From NCBI RefSeq assembly GCF_018917435.1, contig NZ_JAHLOQ010000019.1, positions 1 to 64,000 of the forward strand: DNA of 64,000 nt. The letters run 5' to 3'. Below are positions 8,889 to 17,636 of this stretch, piece after piece. The notes beneath the pieces were generated by a model, which saw only the letters and a list, made by a program, of their open reading frames with translations, was not told where the DNA came from and did no database searches. Position numbers and translations under genes: made by a program. The DNA comes from Intestinibacter bartlettii. Its GTDB lineage: Bacteria > Bacillota > Clostridia > Peptostreptococcales > Peptostreptococcaceae. Each line of letters begins with the position of its first letter. Within the stretch, counting starts at the first letter, position 1.

Positions 8889-9146
8889 AGGCTAAGGAAA
8901 TAACTATAATTTAAATACTTTATTGATAGAGTAATCGAGATAAGTGTGGTAGCTTTTGATCTCTATTAATATTTAAATTAATTAGTATAATAAGTCTTTA
9001 TGAAAGATAAAAATACTATTTCTAGATTAAGTATGTATTTTGCGCGTTACATATTAATCTACGGCAGCGTTATAACCAGTACGCCTAATGATTATACGAT
9101 TCTTCAAAAAAAGCTGATGCAAATTTATTTTGACATCAGCTTTTTT
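8889..9146 (+). ncRNA. Candidate structured small RNA, about 258 nt, family not recognised
   Basis: The stretch runs from a near-consensus promoter to a strong terminator, with no ribosome site plus open frame inside. Visible folds: a rod made of AATTTAAATA (8908-8917) with TATTTAAATT (8970-8979), closing an inner stem TAATCGAGAT (8932-8941) / ATCTCTATTA (8959-8968); a 14-bp hairpin at 9023-9061 with loop TTTTGCGCGT; and a small hairpin at 9063-9085. No T-box, SRP, RNase P, tmRNA or known riboswitch signature was seen. A leader of the Fic gene is unlikely because termination comes 143 bases earlier. The Fur-like operator suggests metal-responsive expression. Confidence 0.55.
9106..9146 (+). 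terminator. Terminator of the candidate small RNA
   Basis: AAAAAAAGCTGATG ... CATCAGCTTTTTT stem followed by T run. Confidence 0.8.
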
Positions 9147-9288
9147 ATTTGTATCATAATTGTATAAGTATAATAGTTAATGGTATACTTATAGATAAGT
9201 AATATTAATAGGTTGAGCATATTTATACTATAAATAAATATATTCAACTATAAAAATTTAAATATAATTATGGACAAAGGAGATAAAA

Positions 9289-9990
9289 ATGGATAATAAA
9301 TTTTTATATACATTACTAGAAACAAAATATCTAAAAAATTCGCTATATTCAATATTGAAACATAGCTTTTTATATCATTCTAATAAAATAGAGGGTAGTA
9401 CATTTACAACAGAAGCATTAGCATTATTATTAGATAAGAATGTTGTAACAGGAAAACATACCTTAGATGATGTTCAAGAGACAGTCAATTCTAGTTATGT
9501 ATTTGATACAATTTTGGAAACATTAGGAACAAAAATAAGTCATAGTTTTTTAAAAAGTTTACATTCAAGCTTAATGTTTAATACTACACTACATAAAAAA
9601 GGTTTTGCAGGAATATATAAAACAATTCCAAATATGATAATAGGAACTAAGGCAAAGATAGCACAGCCTTTTGAGGTAGAACCAAAACTTGATGAGCTAT
9701 TAGAATGGTACTATAATCTTGAAAATATTACTTTAGACGATATAGCAGAGTTTCATTATAGATTTGAATTAATACATCCATTTCAAGATGGTAATGGTAG
9801 AATAGGAAGATTTTTAATGTTAAAACAAATGTTAGAAAATGATTTACCAGTAGTAATTGTATCTTGGGATACTGAGGATTTATATAGAAATGCATTAAAC
9901 TTATGCTCTATTGGAAACTACAGTCCATTAAGTTCATATTTAAAAACATTAACAGATTTTAGAGAAGATTATAAAGCATTTTGGAGTTAA
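9289..9990 (+). CDS. Fic-domain protein (probable AMPylator/nucleotidyl transferase)
   Basis: 233 residues, starting at ATG behind AAAGGAG. The Fic core motif HPFQDGNGRIGR is complete (residues about 163-174), with catalytic His, the anion-binding Asp/Gly/Asn and the final Arg. Near the N-terminus, HSNKIEGSTFT carries the S-x-x-x-E-G inhibitory helix pattern, so the enzyme is probably self-inhibited (class II-like arrangement). Fic enzymes usually transfer AMP from ATP to a hydroxyl of a target protein; the target is unknown. No antitoxin-like gene is adjacent. It sits alone between a candidate small RNA and rpsD. Confidence 0.9.
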   Translation: MDNKFLYTLLETKYLKNSLYSILKHSFLYHSNKIEGSTFTTEALALLLDKNVVTGKHTLDDVQETVNSSYVFDTILETLGTKISHSFLKSLHSSLMFNTTLHKKGFAGIYKTIPNMIIGTKAKIAQPFEVEPKLDELLEWYYNLENITLDDIAEFHYRFELIHPFQDGNGRIGRFLMLKQMLENDLPVVIVSWDTEDLYRNALNLCSIGNYSPLSSYLKTLTDFREDYKAFWS

Positions 9991-10051
9991 TTAAATTATA
10001 AGAAAATGAGCATACTAATAAATACTAAAATAAGAATATATAGTTTTTAAT

Positions 10052-10091
10052 AATGAAAATCATTTACAATAATAAAAACAAGTGTTATAAT
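10052..10091 (+). promoter_or_regulatory. SigA promoter of rpsD with Fur-family-like dyad
   Basis: TTTACA (10063-10068), 17-base spacer, TATAAT (10086-10091). AATGAAAATCATTT (10052-10065) overlaps the -35 and resembles a Fur-family box. The whole element resembles that of the small RNA at 8834-8882. Confidence 0.6.
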
Positions 10092-10102
10092 AATATTGGC
10101 TT

Positions 10103-10132
10103 TAAAAATTATCGCGGCAAATATAATTTTTA
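10103..10132 (+). promoter_or_regulatory. Leader hairpin directly before the rpsD ribosome site
   Basis: TAAAAATTAT (10103-10112) pairs perfectly with ATAATTTTTA (10123-10132), loop CGCGGCAAAT. The 3' arm ends where AAGGAG begins. It could be a translational control element, for example S4 autoregulation; that is an inference. Confidence 0.45.
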
Positions 10133-10147
10133 AGGAGAACAACACAA

Positions 10148-10741
10148 ATGGCAAAAATGATGGGACCAAGATTTAAACAATGCAGACGTTTAGGATTAAA
10201 TGTATGCGGACATCCAAAAGCAATGGATAGAGCTGGAAGAGGAACTTCTAGAGCAGACAAAAAACTTTCACCATATGGACTTCAATTATTAGAAAAACAA
10301 AGACTTAGAGCTTACTATGGTGTATTAGAGAAACAATTCAGAAACTACGTTAAGAAAGCTGAAAAATCAAAAGAATCAACAGGTGTAGCTTTAATACAAA
10401 TGCTAGAATGTAGATTAGACAACGTTGTTTACAGATTAGGATTCGCAAACTCTATAAGACAAGCACGTCAAATGGTAGTTCACGGACACATATTAGTAAA
10501 CGGTAAAAAAGTAGATATACCTTCTTTTGCAGTACAAGTAGGTGATGAAGTTTCTTTAAGAGAAAAATCTAGAACTAATGTAATGTTTAAAGAAAACTTT
10601 GAAAGTGGTGCTTTAAATGAATATCCTTACTTAGCTAAAGATATGGATAAATTCTCAGGTGTATTAACAAGATTACCAGAGAGACAAGAAGTGCCAATCG
10701 AAATTGACGAAATACTAATTGTTGAGTTCTACTCAAAATAA
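10148..10741 (+). CDS. rpsD: 30S ribosomal protein S4
   Basis: 197 residues. N-terminal S4 domain ([17 protein letters not shown]), then [30 protein letters not shown], then the S4 RNA-binding domain [15 protein letters not shown]...[14 protein letters not shown], ending [10 protein letters not shown], all diagnostic. S4 nucleates assembly of the small-subunit body on 16S rRNA. It is slightly shorter than the E. coli protein and lacks the long zinc or linker segment near the N-terminus. It is transcribed alone and not in the alpha operon, so a second copy may exist elsewhere in the genome. The strong promoter carries a Fur-family-like dyad. Confidence 0.97.
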   Translation: MAKMMGPRFKQCRRLGLNVCGHPKAMDRAGRGTSRADKKLSPYGLQLLEKQRLRAYYGVLEKQFRNYVKKAEKSKESTGVALIQMLECRLDNVVYRLGFANSIRQARQMVVHGHILVNGKKVDIPSFAVQVGDEVSLREKSRTNVMFKENFESGALNEYPYLAKDMDKFSGVLTRLPERQEVPIEIDEILIVEFYSK

Positions 10742-10806
10742 TATCTAAGATATAATTTTGAAAAACTAAGTTCAATTTCAATCTATTTACTTCATTCAAG
10801 AATTAC

Positions 10807-10843
10807 AAAATCGCAAAAATCCAATTCGGGTTTTTGCGATTTT
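10807..10843. terminator. Bidirectional terminator after rpsD
   Basis: AAAATCGCAAAAA ... TTTTTGCGATTTT stem with short loop, between converging genes. Confidence 0.8.
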
Positions 10844-10855
10844 ATTTTTTGTCTA

Positions 10856-12013
10856 TTAATAATATTCAATTGTAACAATCTTACCTAATTTAACTAAAAT
10901 CTTTTCTAGTTCCCCAACAACATGTAGTCTAAGTTCCAAGTCCCTTTGGAATGATGATTCAGCATTGGCGATATTAAGTGATCTCCCAACTAATAATTTT
11001 ATATGAGATGCACTATACAAAAGTTTTGCCATTTGTGATGCACCATCTTTTGCTTTGAATATGTCTGAATCAAGTGATTTAGACAGTGATTTTAATCGGT
11101 CTATTGTCTTTGAAAGTGTAAGTACACCTTCTGTAACTAGGTCAATACCTTGGATGTATGCAATTGGTGGAACCTCTCTATCATAAATTTCTGTACTTGA
11201 TTTTATCTGTACCCCTAGTTCACGAGCTACTATTTGTGAAGTTGTACCCCCGCTGACGATTCTTATATCAGCATTATTCATAAGCTCATGAACTACCTTA
11301 GCATCATCTTCTTTATGTGTAGGAGGTCCAGTGAAAAGTTTTACTTTTTTCGGTTTCACAGCTTTTAAGACACATACTGTAGTGTCGTCACCTGGTTCAA
11401 ACAAATACATCTGATCACAAACACCTAATAAGTTGTTTTTTATATCAAGAGCAGACATAGATTCTCTAATATTAATTTTTAGATGCTTGGCGATATCTTC
11501 CCATTTCCAGTTTAAATTAAGTGATTGACCAGCACTTGCATAAAGAGCACCATCGCTCACAAATACCATAACATCATTTTCTTTTAAATCAATGCTAGCC
11601 TCACGAACTAATTTTCCACATATATTTTTTTCAGTATAGTGAATTTTTTCAATTTGTCCCCTTCTCAAAAAGAAAGTTTCAGGACCATCAAACTCAGCGA
11701 TATAGGCTTTATTATGGTCTGTAATTTTCACAATAGTAAATGTAGAGTATGCTATATTTTTTTGAGCATCTATAGGCAGTGTTTGAATAATAGTTTCAAC
11801 AGTTTCTTCTATAGAAAGTCCGTTTTTTATCATTGTAAGTGCAATAGTAGAAGTAAGTGTAGACAAGATATTAGCCTTAACACCGCTACTTAATCCATCA
11901 GACAAAACGGCAACACTCATATCGTTATCAACATAAAATTCAACATTATCTCCACAAAGTTCTTCACCGTATTTAATAAGACTTCCTGAAGCAAAATCTA
12001 TAAAATATCTCAT
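10856..12013 (-). CDS. SpoIIE/PP2C-type serine phosphatase
   Basis: 385 residues. The first about 230 residues are a PP2C/SpoIIE catalytic domain. Metal-binding aspartates lie in GDNVEFY, AVLSDGLSSGVKAN, VMVFVSDGAL and GDDTTVCVL. The C-terminal about 150 residues are an all-helical extension of unknown role. Such phosphatases dephosphorylate Ser/Thr on regulatory proteins such as anti-sigma antagonists. Its ATG overlaps the stop of the hydrogenase-like PAS protein by one base (position 12013), so the two are translated as a unit. This fits a sensor-phosphatase output pair, as in hfs-type hydrogenase clusters. The target is unknown. Confidence 0.88.
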   Translation of the reverse strand: MRYFIDFASGSLIKYGEELCGDNVEFYVDNDMSVAVLSDGLSSGVKANILSTLTSTIALTMIKNGLSIEETVETIIQTLPIDAQKNIAYSTFTIVKITDHNKAYIAEFDGPETFFLRRGQIEKIHYTEKNICGKLVREASIDLKENDVMVFVSDGALYASAGQSLNLNWKWEDIAKHLKINIRESMSALDIKNNLLGVCDQMYLFEPGDDTTVCVLKAVKPKKVKLFTGPPTHKEDDAKVVHELMNNADIRIVSGGTTSQIVARELGVQIKSSTEIYDREVPPIAYIQGIDLVTEGVLTLSKTIDRLKSLSKSLDSDIFKAKDGASQMAKLLYSASHIKLLVGRSLNIANAESSFQRDLELRLHVVGELEKILVKLGKIVTIEYY

Positions 12014-13734
12014 TATTCATCTCCCTCTTCATCTAAGATGAAATTTTTTAGTTTCGTTAGAGTAACTTTTGTTTCGGCGGTTGTTTCACCTAGCAAACTA
12101 GCTATTTCCTGGGCAACAGTCATCTGTTTTGCAATTACTTGTTGAGCCATTTCTACAGTTTCTATTTTTAAAGTTTGTAGTTTTTTAGCGGCCTTTTCAT
12201 CCTTAGTAATATCAACAGCTAACCACAAAAACATTTGGTTTTGTTCTAACCAATATATTGTTTGAAGTAGAGTAGAGTCATCATATTCCTTAAAGGTGAT
12301 TTTTTCATTGCGGACATTTTTTCTAAAAGTTCTAACTCTTTCAAACTCTTCGTCATCTAAATACATTCCAAGTGGCATGCCATTTGCCTCATCTTTTTGA
12401 ATTTTAAAGAATGATTCAGCAGCAGGATTCAACTCTAAAATCATCAAATCTTTGTCTACAAGCCCAATAAGGTTAGGTGATGATTCACATATTAAATTAG
12501 ATAAACTCTCAGCCCTATTTCTCATATAAGGTAGACACATTGATGGTTCGGCAAGACCATTAAAAACTGCTACTGCCTTTTCACGACATGTATGATAACC
12601 ACAACTACCACAGTTTAATTCATCAGAACGCACAGTTTTCCCCATTGTCTTTAAGATTTCTCTTATTTCATATTCAGTAGGTTGTTCTAAATGAAATGGC
12701 TTAGGTGGATATTCCTTATAAAGCAATACATCTAATGCGATATCTTGGTATGGATTGTCGACTGCATTAGCTTGAAATAAATCTATATATTTTTGTTTAT
12801 TATTTATTAAATCACGTTTAACTTCAAAAAAGCATCTATCATCTTTATCAAGGTCAGATCCATAAAGACATCCATGACTACATGCATTCATTTCAAAGAA
12901 TGTATTTTCAAATTTACCATTTCTTATAGAGTTTAAAACACTTTTGCAATCTTCAATGCCATCGACACAGAATACAGTTTTTTTAGGATTTTTCTTTTCT
13001 AGAAAATCTGCTGTTTCCCCTGGTATTGGGAATAATATCTTATCGTTACATACATAGTCAAATGGCTCAATAGGAAAGTCATCTAGGTTTAAGTTTTCTG
13101 ACTTAATCCATTTTTGTAGTTCATAGAAAGTTAAAACTTCATCTACACAAATTTCTTTTGTAGCATCAGTTTTTTTTGCAACACAAGGCCCTATAAATAC
13201 AACCTTACTGTCAGCACCATATTTATGTTTAAGAAAACGACCGTGACTGATAAATGGTGGCACAACTGGAATAATTGATTCAGTTAATTCTGGATAATGT
13301 TTTTGAATAAGGTGATCTATAGTAGGACACATTGAAGTAATATAGTTTTTATTATCATCTTTGTCGGCATAAGTGTTATAAATATCAAAAATAGGTTTTG
13401 TTGTAATACCAGAGTCTTCAACATGTGTAAATCCAAGTGTTCTAAGTACTGCCGGGATTTTAAGACTTTGGTTTCCAAATGCTGAGGCAAAACTTGGAGC
13501 AACTGACGCGATTACATTTTCACCGCTTTTTATAAATTCCTTCACTGCACTTATGCTCATTTTTTCGACCCTGTAATGTTGAGGACAGGCTTTTGAGCAT
13601 CTACCACAAAAGATACATCTATCAGCAAGGATGTCGGCTTGGCCACCTTTTATTACTATTGCATCAGCAGGACAGACTCTGACACATGCATAGCACTCAC
13701 GACATCCCTTTCTAGCAAATTTAGAATTGGACAT
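12013..13734 (-). CDS. [FeFe]-hydrogenase-like PAS sensor protein (HfsB-like)
   Basis: 573 residues. N-terminal two [4Fe-4S] motifs (CRECYACVRVCP and CIFCGRCSKACP, residues about 11-55), then a [FeFe]-hydrogenase large-subunit domain (about 65-330). H-cluster loops are L1 TSMCPT, L2 GPCVAKK and L3 MNACSHGC. The four cysteines for the cubane are kept, but the cysteine that catalytic enzymes use for proton transfer in L1 (TSCCP) is Met. A further cysteine motif CGSCGYHTC, then a PAS domain (about 410-500) and a helical tail follow. This is the layout of putative sensory hydrogenases. With the overlapping phosphatase gene it probably senses H2 or redox state rather than making H2. A paralogue lies at 15716-17452. 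Confidence 0.85.
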   Translation of the reverse strand: MSNSKFARKGCRECYACVRVCPADAIVIKGGQADILADRCIFCGRCSKACPQHYRVEKMSISAVKEFIKSGENVIASVAPSFASAFGNQSLKIPAVLRTLGFTHVEDSGITTKPIFDIYNTYADKDDNKNYITSMCPTIDHLIQKHYPELTESIIPVVPPFISHGRFLKHKYGADSKVVFIGPCVAKKTDATKEICVDEVLTFYELQKWIKSENLNLDDFPIEPFDYVCNDKILFPIPGETADFLEKKNPKKTVFCVDGIEDCKSVLNSIRNGKFENTFFEMNACSHGCLYGSDLDKDDRCFFEVKRDLINNKQKYIDLFQANAVDNPYQDIALDVLLYKEYPPKPFHLEQPTEYEIREILKTMGKTVRSDELNCGSCGYHTCREKAVAVFNGLAEPSMCLPYMRNRAESLSNLICESSPNLIGLVDKDLMILELNPAAESFFKIQKDEANGMPLGMYLDDEEFERVRTFRKNVRNEKITFKEYDDSTLLQTIYWLEQNQMFLWLAVDITKDEKAAKKLQTLKIETVEMAQQVIAKQMTVAQEIASLLGETTAETKVTLTKLKNFILDEEGDE

Positions 13735-14050
13735 TAAGATTTCCCCCCTTAAAAATAAATCCCCCTGATTTTAAATAGAGTAGTGCATTTTTATATAATA
13801 TTATAATAAAAATCACTATCTCTAAATTAATAATAGATAAAGATTTTCTTATTAGAATTATACTATATTTTCCAGGTGTTTACTATTGTCTTAAAATGTG
13901 TGGAAATAAAGTTTGAAATATTACAAAAGTGTAACTGGTAAAAAATGAGAAAAAGGAGTATTATTTAACTATAAAAATGATATCAAAATAATATCAAAAT
14001 TATATTTAGATTAAATTTCACAGGTAGTAAATCAAAAGGAGGGGTAAACT
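13735..14050. other. Divergent intergenic region
   Basis: About 316 AT-rich bases between the divergent sensor and SPFH genes. It must hold both promoters. I see no strong -35/-10 pair, repeat or RNA structure. Confidence 0.35.
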
Positions 14051-15046
14051 ATGAGTGAGAATAATTTTGTAAAACAAGAGAGCTCAATAGAAGAAAAAGA
14101 ACTAAATCCTATGAGTGGATGGCTAGCTCTTATTATAGGAATACTATTTATAATATCTCCAACACTAGGAGTAGGTACTTTAATTGCATACGATAATCCT
14201 ATATTTTTAGTGATAACGATAATTTTATTTATTGTGGCTATATTTATGTTTTGTGGATTAAAAATAGTAAATCCAAATGAATCAGTAGTCTTTGTATTAT
14301 TCGGTAAATATTATGGAACACTTAAAAAGCCTGGTTTCTTCTTTGTAAACCCATTTGTAAGTGCTATAAATCCAACTTATGAATCACAAGTGGCTAAGTT
14401 GAGTAAAACTGGCGAAAAAGATTCAGACGATGAAAGCACTACATCAAATACAAAGAAAGTATCTTTAAAAGCAATGACACTTAACAACCAAAAGCAAAAG
14501 GTTAATGATGAATTAGGAAATCCTATAATAATAGGAACAATAGTTATTTGGAAGGTTGTCAACCCTACAAAAGCTGTATTTAACGTAGAAAACTACAAGA
14601 CATTTTTATCAATACAATGCGATTCAACTATAAGAAATGTCGCAAGACTTTATCCATATGATTCAGAAGATACAGAAGACCATAGAGAAAAATCCCTTCG
14701 TGGAAGTAGCCAAGAGATAGCAGATAGACTAAAAGAAGAACTTCAAAAACGTGTAGAAATCGCAGGAATAGAAGTAGAAGAGGTGCGTATAACTCATTTA
14801 TCTTATGCACCAGAAATTGCAGCAGCAATGTTGCAACGTCAACAAGCAGAGGCTATAATTGCAGCACGTAAGAAAATAGTGGAAGGTGCTGTCGGCATGG
14901 TTGAAATGGCTCTAAATTCTCTAAGTGAAAAAGAAGTTGTAGAATTAGACGATGAGAGAAAGGCTGCTATGGTGAGCAACTTGCTTGTAGTCTTATGTGG
15001 AAATAAAGATGCACAGCCAATAGTAAATAGCGGTTCAATTTATTAG
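14051..15046 (+). CDS. SPFH/band-7 domain membrane protein
   Basis: 331 residues, behind AAGGAGGGG. Two membrane helices at about 25-50 and 54-75 (LALIIGILFIISP, FLVITIILFIVAIFMFCG) are followed by an SPFH domain starting NPNESVVFVLFGKYYGTLKKPGFFFVNPF. The Ala/Glu-rich helix near the end (AAAMLQRQQAEAIIAARKKIVEGAV) is typical of stomatin/flotillin-like proteins, which oligomerise and organise membrane microdomains. A short ribbon-helix-helix gene begins 6 bases after its stop, so they form one operon. Partner proteins are unknown, although the two flanking hydrogenase-like sensors are candidates by position. Confidence 0.9.
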   Translation: MSENNFVKQESSIEEKELNPMSGWLALIIGILFIISPTLGVGTLIAYDNPIFLVITIILFIVAIFMFCGLKIVNPNESVVFVLFGKYYGTLKKPGFFFVNPFVSAINPTYESQVAKLSKTGEKDSDDESTTSNTKKVSLKAMTLNNQKQKVNDELGNPIIIGTIVIWKVVNPTKAVFNVENYKTFLSIQCDSTIRNVARLYPYDSEDTEDHREKSLRGSSQEIADRLKEELQKRVEIAGIEVEEVRITHLSYAPEIAAAMLQRQQAEAIIAARKKIVEGAVGMVEMALNSLSEKEVVELDDERKAAMVSNLLVVLCGNKDAQPIVNSGSIY

Positions 15047-15052
15047 ATAGTT

Positions 15053-15238
15053 ATGGCTGATAAAAAAGATAAAAGTAAAAAACAAATTTTGCTTAGAATT
15101 TCGCCAACTCTGTGGAATGAACTTGCCAATTGGTCAGAAGATGAGTTTAGATCAATAAATGGTCAGATAGAATATCTGCTTACTGAATGTGTAAAAGCAC
15201 GCAAAAAGGGAAGTAAAAAATCAGATAAAGATGAATAA
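15053..15238 (+). CDS. Arc-like ribbon-helix-helix small protein
   Basis: 61 residues. KKQILLRISPTLWNELANWSEDEFRSINGQIEYLL is a ribbon-helix-helix pattern: one beta strand (QILLRI) and two helices, with the Arc-like NGQIEYLL turn. Such proteins bind DNA as dimers, but short copies are often found tied to SPFH genes without a known operator. The lysine-rich tail (KARKKGSKKSDK) could contact nucleic acid. Translated from the same transcript as the SPFH gene. Confidence 0.75.
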   Translation: MADKKDKSKKQILLRISPTLWNELANWSEDEFRSINGQIEYLLTECVKARKKGSKKSDKDE

Positions 15239-15306
15239 AAGATAAATACTTTATCTTTTTAATATATATAATTAAAAGTGTAAGATTATTTTTAGGGGGA
15301 ATAAAA

Positions 15307-15621
15307 ATGATAGTAGTTACAACAGAACAAATACCAGGAAAACAAATTAAAGATGTCATCGGGGTTATGTCAGGTGGAACAGTTCAATCAAAAAACATTG
15401 GTAAAGATATTGGTGCTGGACTAAAAGGTTTAGTTGGTGGAGAAATGAAATCATACACTGCTATGATGGAAGAGGCTAGAGATATTGCATTACAAAGATT
15501 AATCGATAAAGCAAGTAAATCTGGAGCAAATGCAATAGTTGGTATGAGATTTATGACTTCATCAATAATCCAAGGGGCTAGTGAAGTTATAGCTTATGGA
15601 ACAGCAGTAGTTGTTGAATAA
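15307..15621 (+). CDS. YbjQ/UPF0145 family protein
   Basis: 104 residues, the normal family length. Conserved family stretches are VTTEQIPGKQIKDVIGVMSGGTVQSKNIGKD (read as short motifs: PGKQI, GVMSGG), ALQRLIDKASKSGANAIVGMRF, and ending VIAYGTAVVVE. YbjQ proteins form pentamers and are sometimes called heavy-metal-binding; the biochemical role is unproven. It lies 68 bases after the ribbon-helix-helix gene with its own GGGGG ribosome site, so it is probably in the same operon. Confidence 0.9.
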   Translation: MIVVTTEQIPGKQIKDVIGVMSGGTVQSKNIGKDIGAGLKGLVGGEMKSYTAMMEEARDIALQRLIDKASKSGANAIVGMRFMTSSIIQGASEVIAYGTAVVVE

Positions 15622-15662
15622 TTATATATTAATGATTTTTAAAAATTTTAAATAAGTAAATA

Positions 15663-15696
15663 AAGGAGTTGTAGATATAATTGTCTGCAGCTCCTT
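15663..15696. terminator. Probable bidirectional terminator
   Basis: AAGGAGTTGTAG ... CTGCAGCTCCTT hairpin between converging genes; the T tract is weak. Confidence 0.45.
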
Positions 15697-15715
15697 ATTA
15701 ATTTAAAAGTAAAAT

Positions 15716-17452
15716 TTATGGATTTCTCAAATTACTAGGATTGTTTTCATCATCATTTATTAGATTTTTAACACGACTTAAAATAACTTTTGTTTCGGCT
15801 GTGGTTTCACCTAATAATCGACCTATTTCCTGACAAACTCTCATTTGTTTATTTATAACAGTTTGGGCTAAATCAATAGTATCTTGTTTTACTTGATCGG
15901 CATGTTTTTTACTTTCTATTTTATCTGTAATATCGTAAGCCATCCACATAAATATTTGTTCATCATGAAGCCAAAAAATATCTTGGGATAGAGTTTTGTT
16001 TATATCTTCAACAGGAACGATATTATTATAGATGTTTTTATGTTTATTTAAACAATCATAAAAAGCAGCATCATCTACATACATAAACATAGGATAGCCG
16101 ATATAGTCGTTGCCTTTTATATTGAAGAAATCTTTAGCTTTGTTGTTAAATTCAAGGATATTCATTTCCTTATCCACAAGTCCTATTAAAAAAGGTGATG
16201 ATTCAAATATCAAGTTTGCTATATTTTCAGCTTTTTGTCTCATATAAGGTGAGCACATATTGACTTCAGAAATATCATTATAAATTGCCACAGCATGTTC
16301 TCTGCAAGTTTTGTAACCACAACCACCACAATTTAATTCATCTTTAATTGCAACCTTACCCATAGATTTTAAAATAGAGTAGAGTTCATCATCATTTGGA
16401 ACTTTCAAATAAACTTTTTTAGGAGTAAAAATTTTTTCTAAAGGGGTTTTGTCTAAATAGTCTTGATAAGGATAGCTATCGTCAAAATCTTTATATTTTA
16501 TTTTGCATCTCTGTCTGTAATCTATTACGTTGATTTCTCTTTCTTGATAAGTAGAGTTGTGATTATCGATACCAGAACCATTTAAACAACTGTGAATACA
16601 AGCACTCATTTCAAATATTGTATTTGTAAAACGACCATCTTCTAGGGCATGCAGTATATCGAAACAGTCTTTTATCCCTTCAACAGTAATAACTTTTTTT
16701 ACTGGGTTTTTATCATTCATAACACGAGTTGTTTGACCAACTATCGGAAATAGCAATCTATCTTTGCAGATTACATCAAATTCGCTTTCTTCAAGTTCAT
16801 CTAGGTTGATATTTTCTTTTTTAAACCATTTTTGAAGTTCAGCAAAAGTTATGACAGCATCAACACTTACATCACTAGAGCCTTCATCTTTTTTTGCAAG
16901 ACAAGGACCGATAAATACAACTTTAGTATTAGTATGATATTTACTTTTCATAAGTCGAGTATGACATAGAAAAGGGGATACAACAGGTATTATGTTTTTT
17001 GTAAATTGGGGGAAGTGCTTTTCAATTAAGTTATTTATAGTTGGACAAAAACTTGTAAAATAATTTTGGCCGTCGTTTAAATCTGCGTATTTATTGTATT
17101 CTTCTAATACAGGGTTAGTTGCAATAACAGTTTCTTCAACATATGTAAATCCTAATTTTTTTAGTGCAGTAGGGATTTTATGGCTATTTTCACCAAATAT
17201 AGATACAAAACTGGGAGCAATAGAAACTGCAATTTTGTTTTTATTTTTTAAAAATAATTTGATTTTAGATACTTCTGATTTTAATATTGACTTCTTTTGG
17301 GGACAAGCTTTAGAACATTCATTACAGACTATACATCTTTCTTTTAAGATTTGAGCTTGCTCATTTTTAAATTTAATTGCATTAACAGGACAGATGCGGG
17401 CACACGCATAGCAGCTTTTGCATCTAGTCTTTTTAAAATTAACATACCACAT
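15716..17452 (-). CDS. [FeFe]-hydrogenase-like PAS sensor protein, second copy
   Basis: 578 residues from ATG at 17452, which follows GGAGG at 7 bases. A longer frame from 17473 is open but lacks a ribosome site. The layout matches the 12013-13734 protein: two [4Fe-4S] motifs (CKSCYACARICP, CIVCNECSKACP), hydrogenase domain with L1 TSFCPT, L2 GPCLAKK and L3 MSACIHSC, then CGGCGYKTC, a PAS domain and the same C-terminal helix (LLGETTAETK). The L1 proton-transfer cysteine is Phe here. It is clearly an ancient paralogue, not a recent duplicate. No phosphatase gene accompanies this copy. It is probably a sensor, perhaps signalling to the same phosphatase. Confidence 0.85.
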   Translation of the reverse strand: MWYVNFKKTRCKSCYACARICPVNAIKFKNEQAQILKERCIVCNECSKACPQKKSILKSEVSKIKLFLKNKNKIAVSIAPSFVSIFGENSHKIPTALKKLGFTYVEETVIATNPVLEEYNKYADLNDGQNYFTSFCPTINNLIEKHFPQFTKNIIPVVSPFLCHTRLMKSKYHTNTKVVFIGPCLAKKDEGSSDVSVDAVITFAELQKWFKKENINLDELEESEFDVICKDRLLFPIVGQTTRVMNDKNPVKKVITVEGIKDCFDILHALEDGRFTNTIFEMSACIHSCLNGSGIDNHNSTYQEREINVIDYRQRCKIKYKDFDDSYPYQDYLDKTPLEKIFTPKKVYLKVPNDDELYSILKSMGKVAIKDELNCGGCGYKTCREHAVAIYNDISEVNMCSPYMRQKAENIANLIFESSPFLIGLVDKEMNILEFNNKAKDFFNIKGNDYIGYPMFMYVDDAAFYDCLNKHKNIYNNIVPVEDINKTLSQDIFWLHDEQIFMWMAYDITDKIESKKHADQVKQDTIDLAQTVINKQMRVCQEIGRLLGETTAETKVILSRVKNLINDDENNPSNLRNP

Positions 17453-17606
17453 AAAAAATACCTCCAAGGACATAAATATTTTCCCAACCTTAGAGCATTA
17501 TAGCTGATTTTAATAACCCAAAAATAATTATGATTTATTTATATATTTAATTTAATTATACTATAAATTAAATATACAACAATATCGGATATGTTATTAC
17601 ACAAAA

Positions 17607-17630
17607 AAAGCCAGCAAATTTGCTGGCTTT
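17607..17630 (-). terminator. Terminator of the YjdM gene
   Basis: Perfect palindrome AAAGCCAGCAAA/TTTGCTGGCTTT followed on the minus strand by T run. Confidence 0.85.
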
Positions 17631-17636
17631 AATTAA

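Noticed and set aside
8889-9146. T-box, SRP RNA, tmRNA or RNase P as identity of this RNA
   Set aside because: None of the signature sequences (GGTACCGCG, GGAAGCAGCC-like, tmRNA ends, GAGGAAAGTCC-like) is present.
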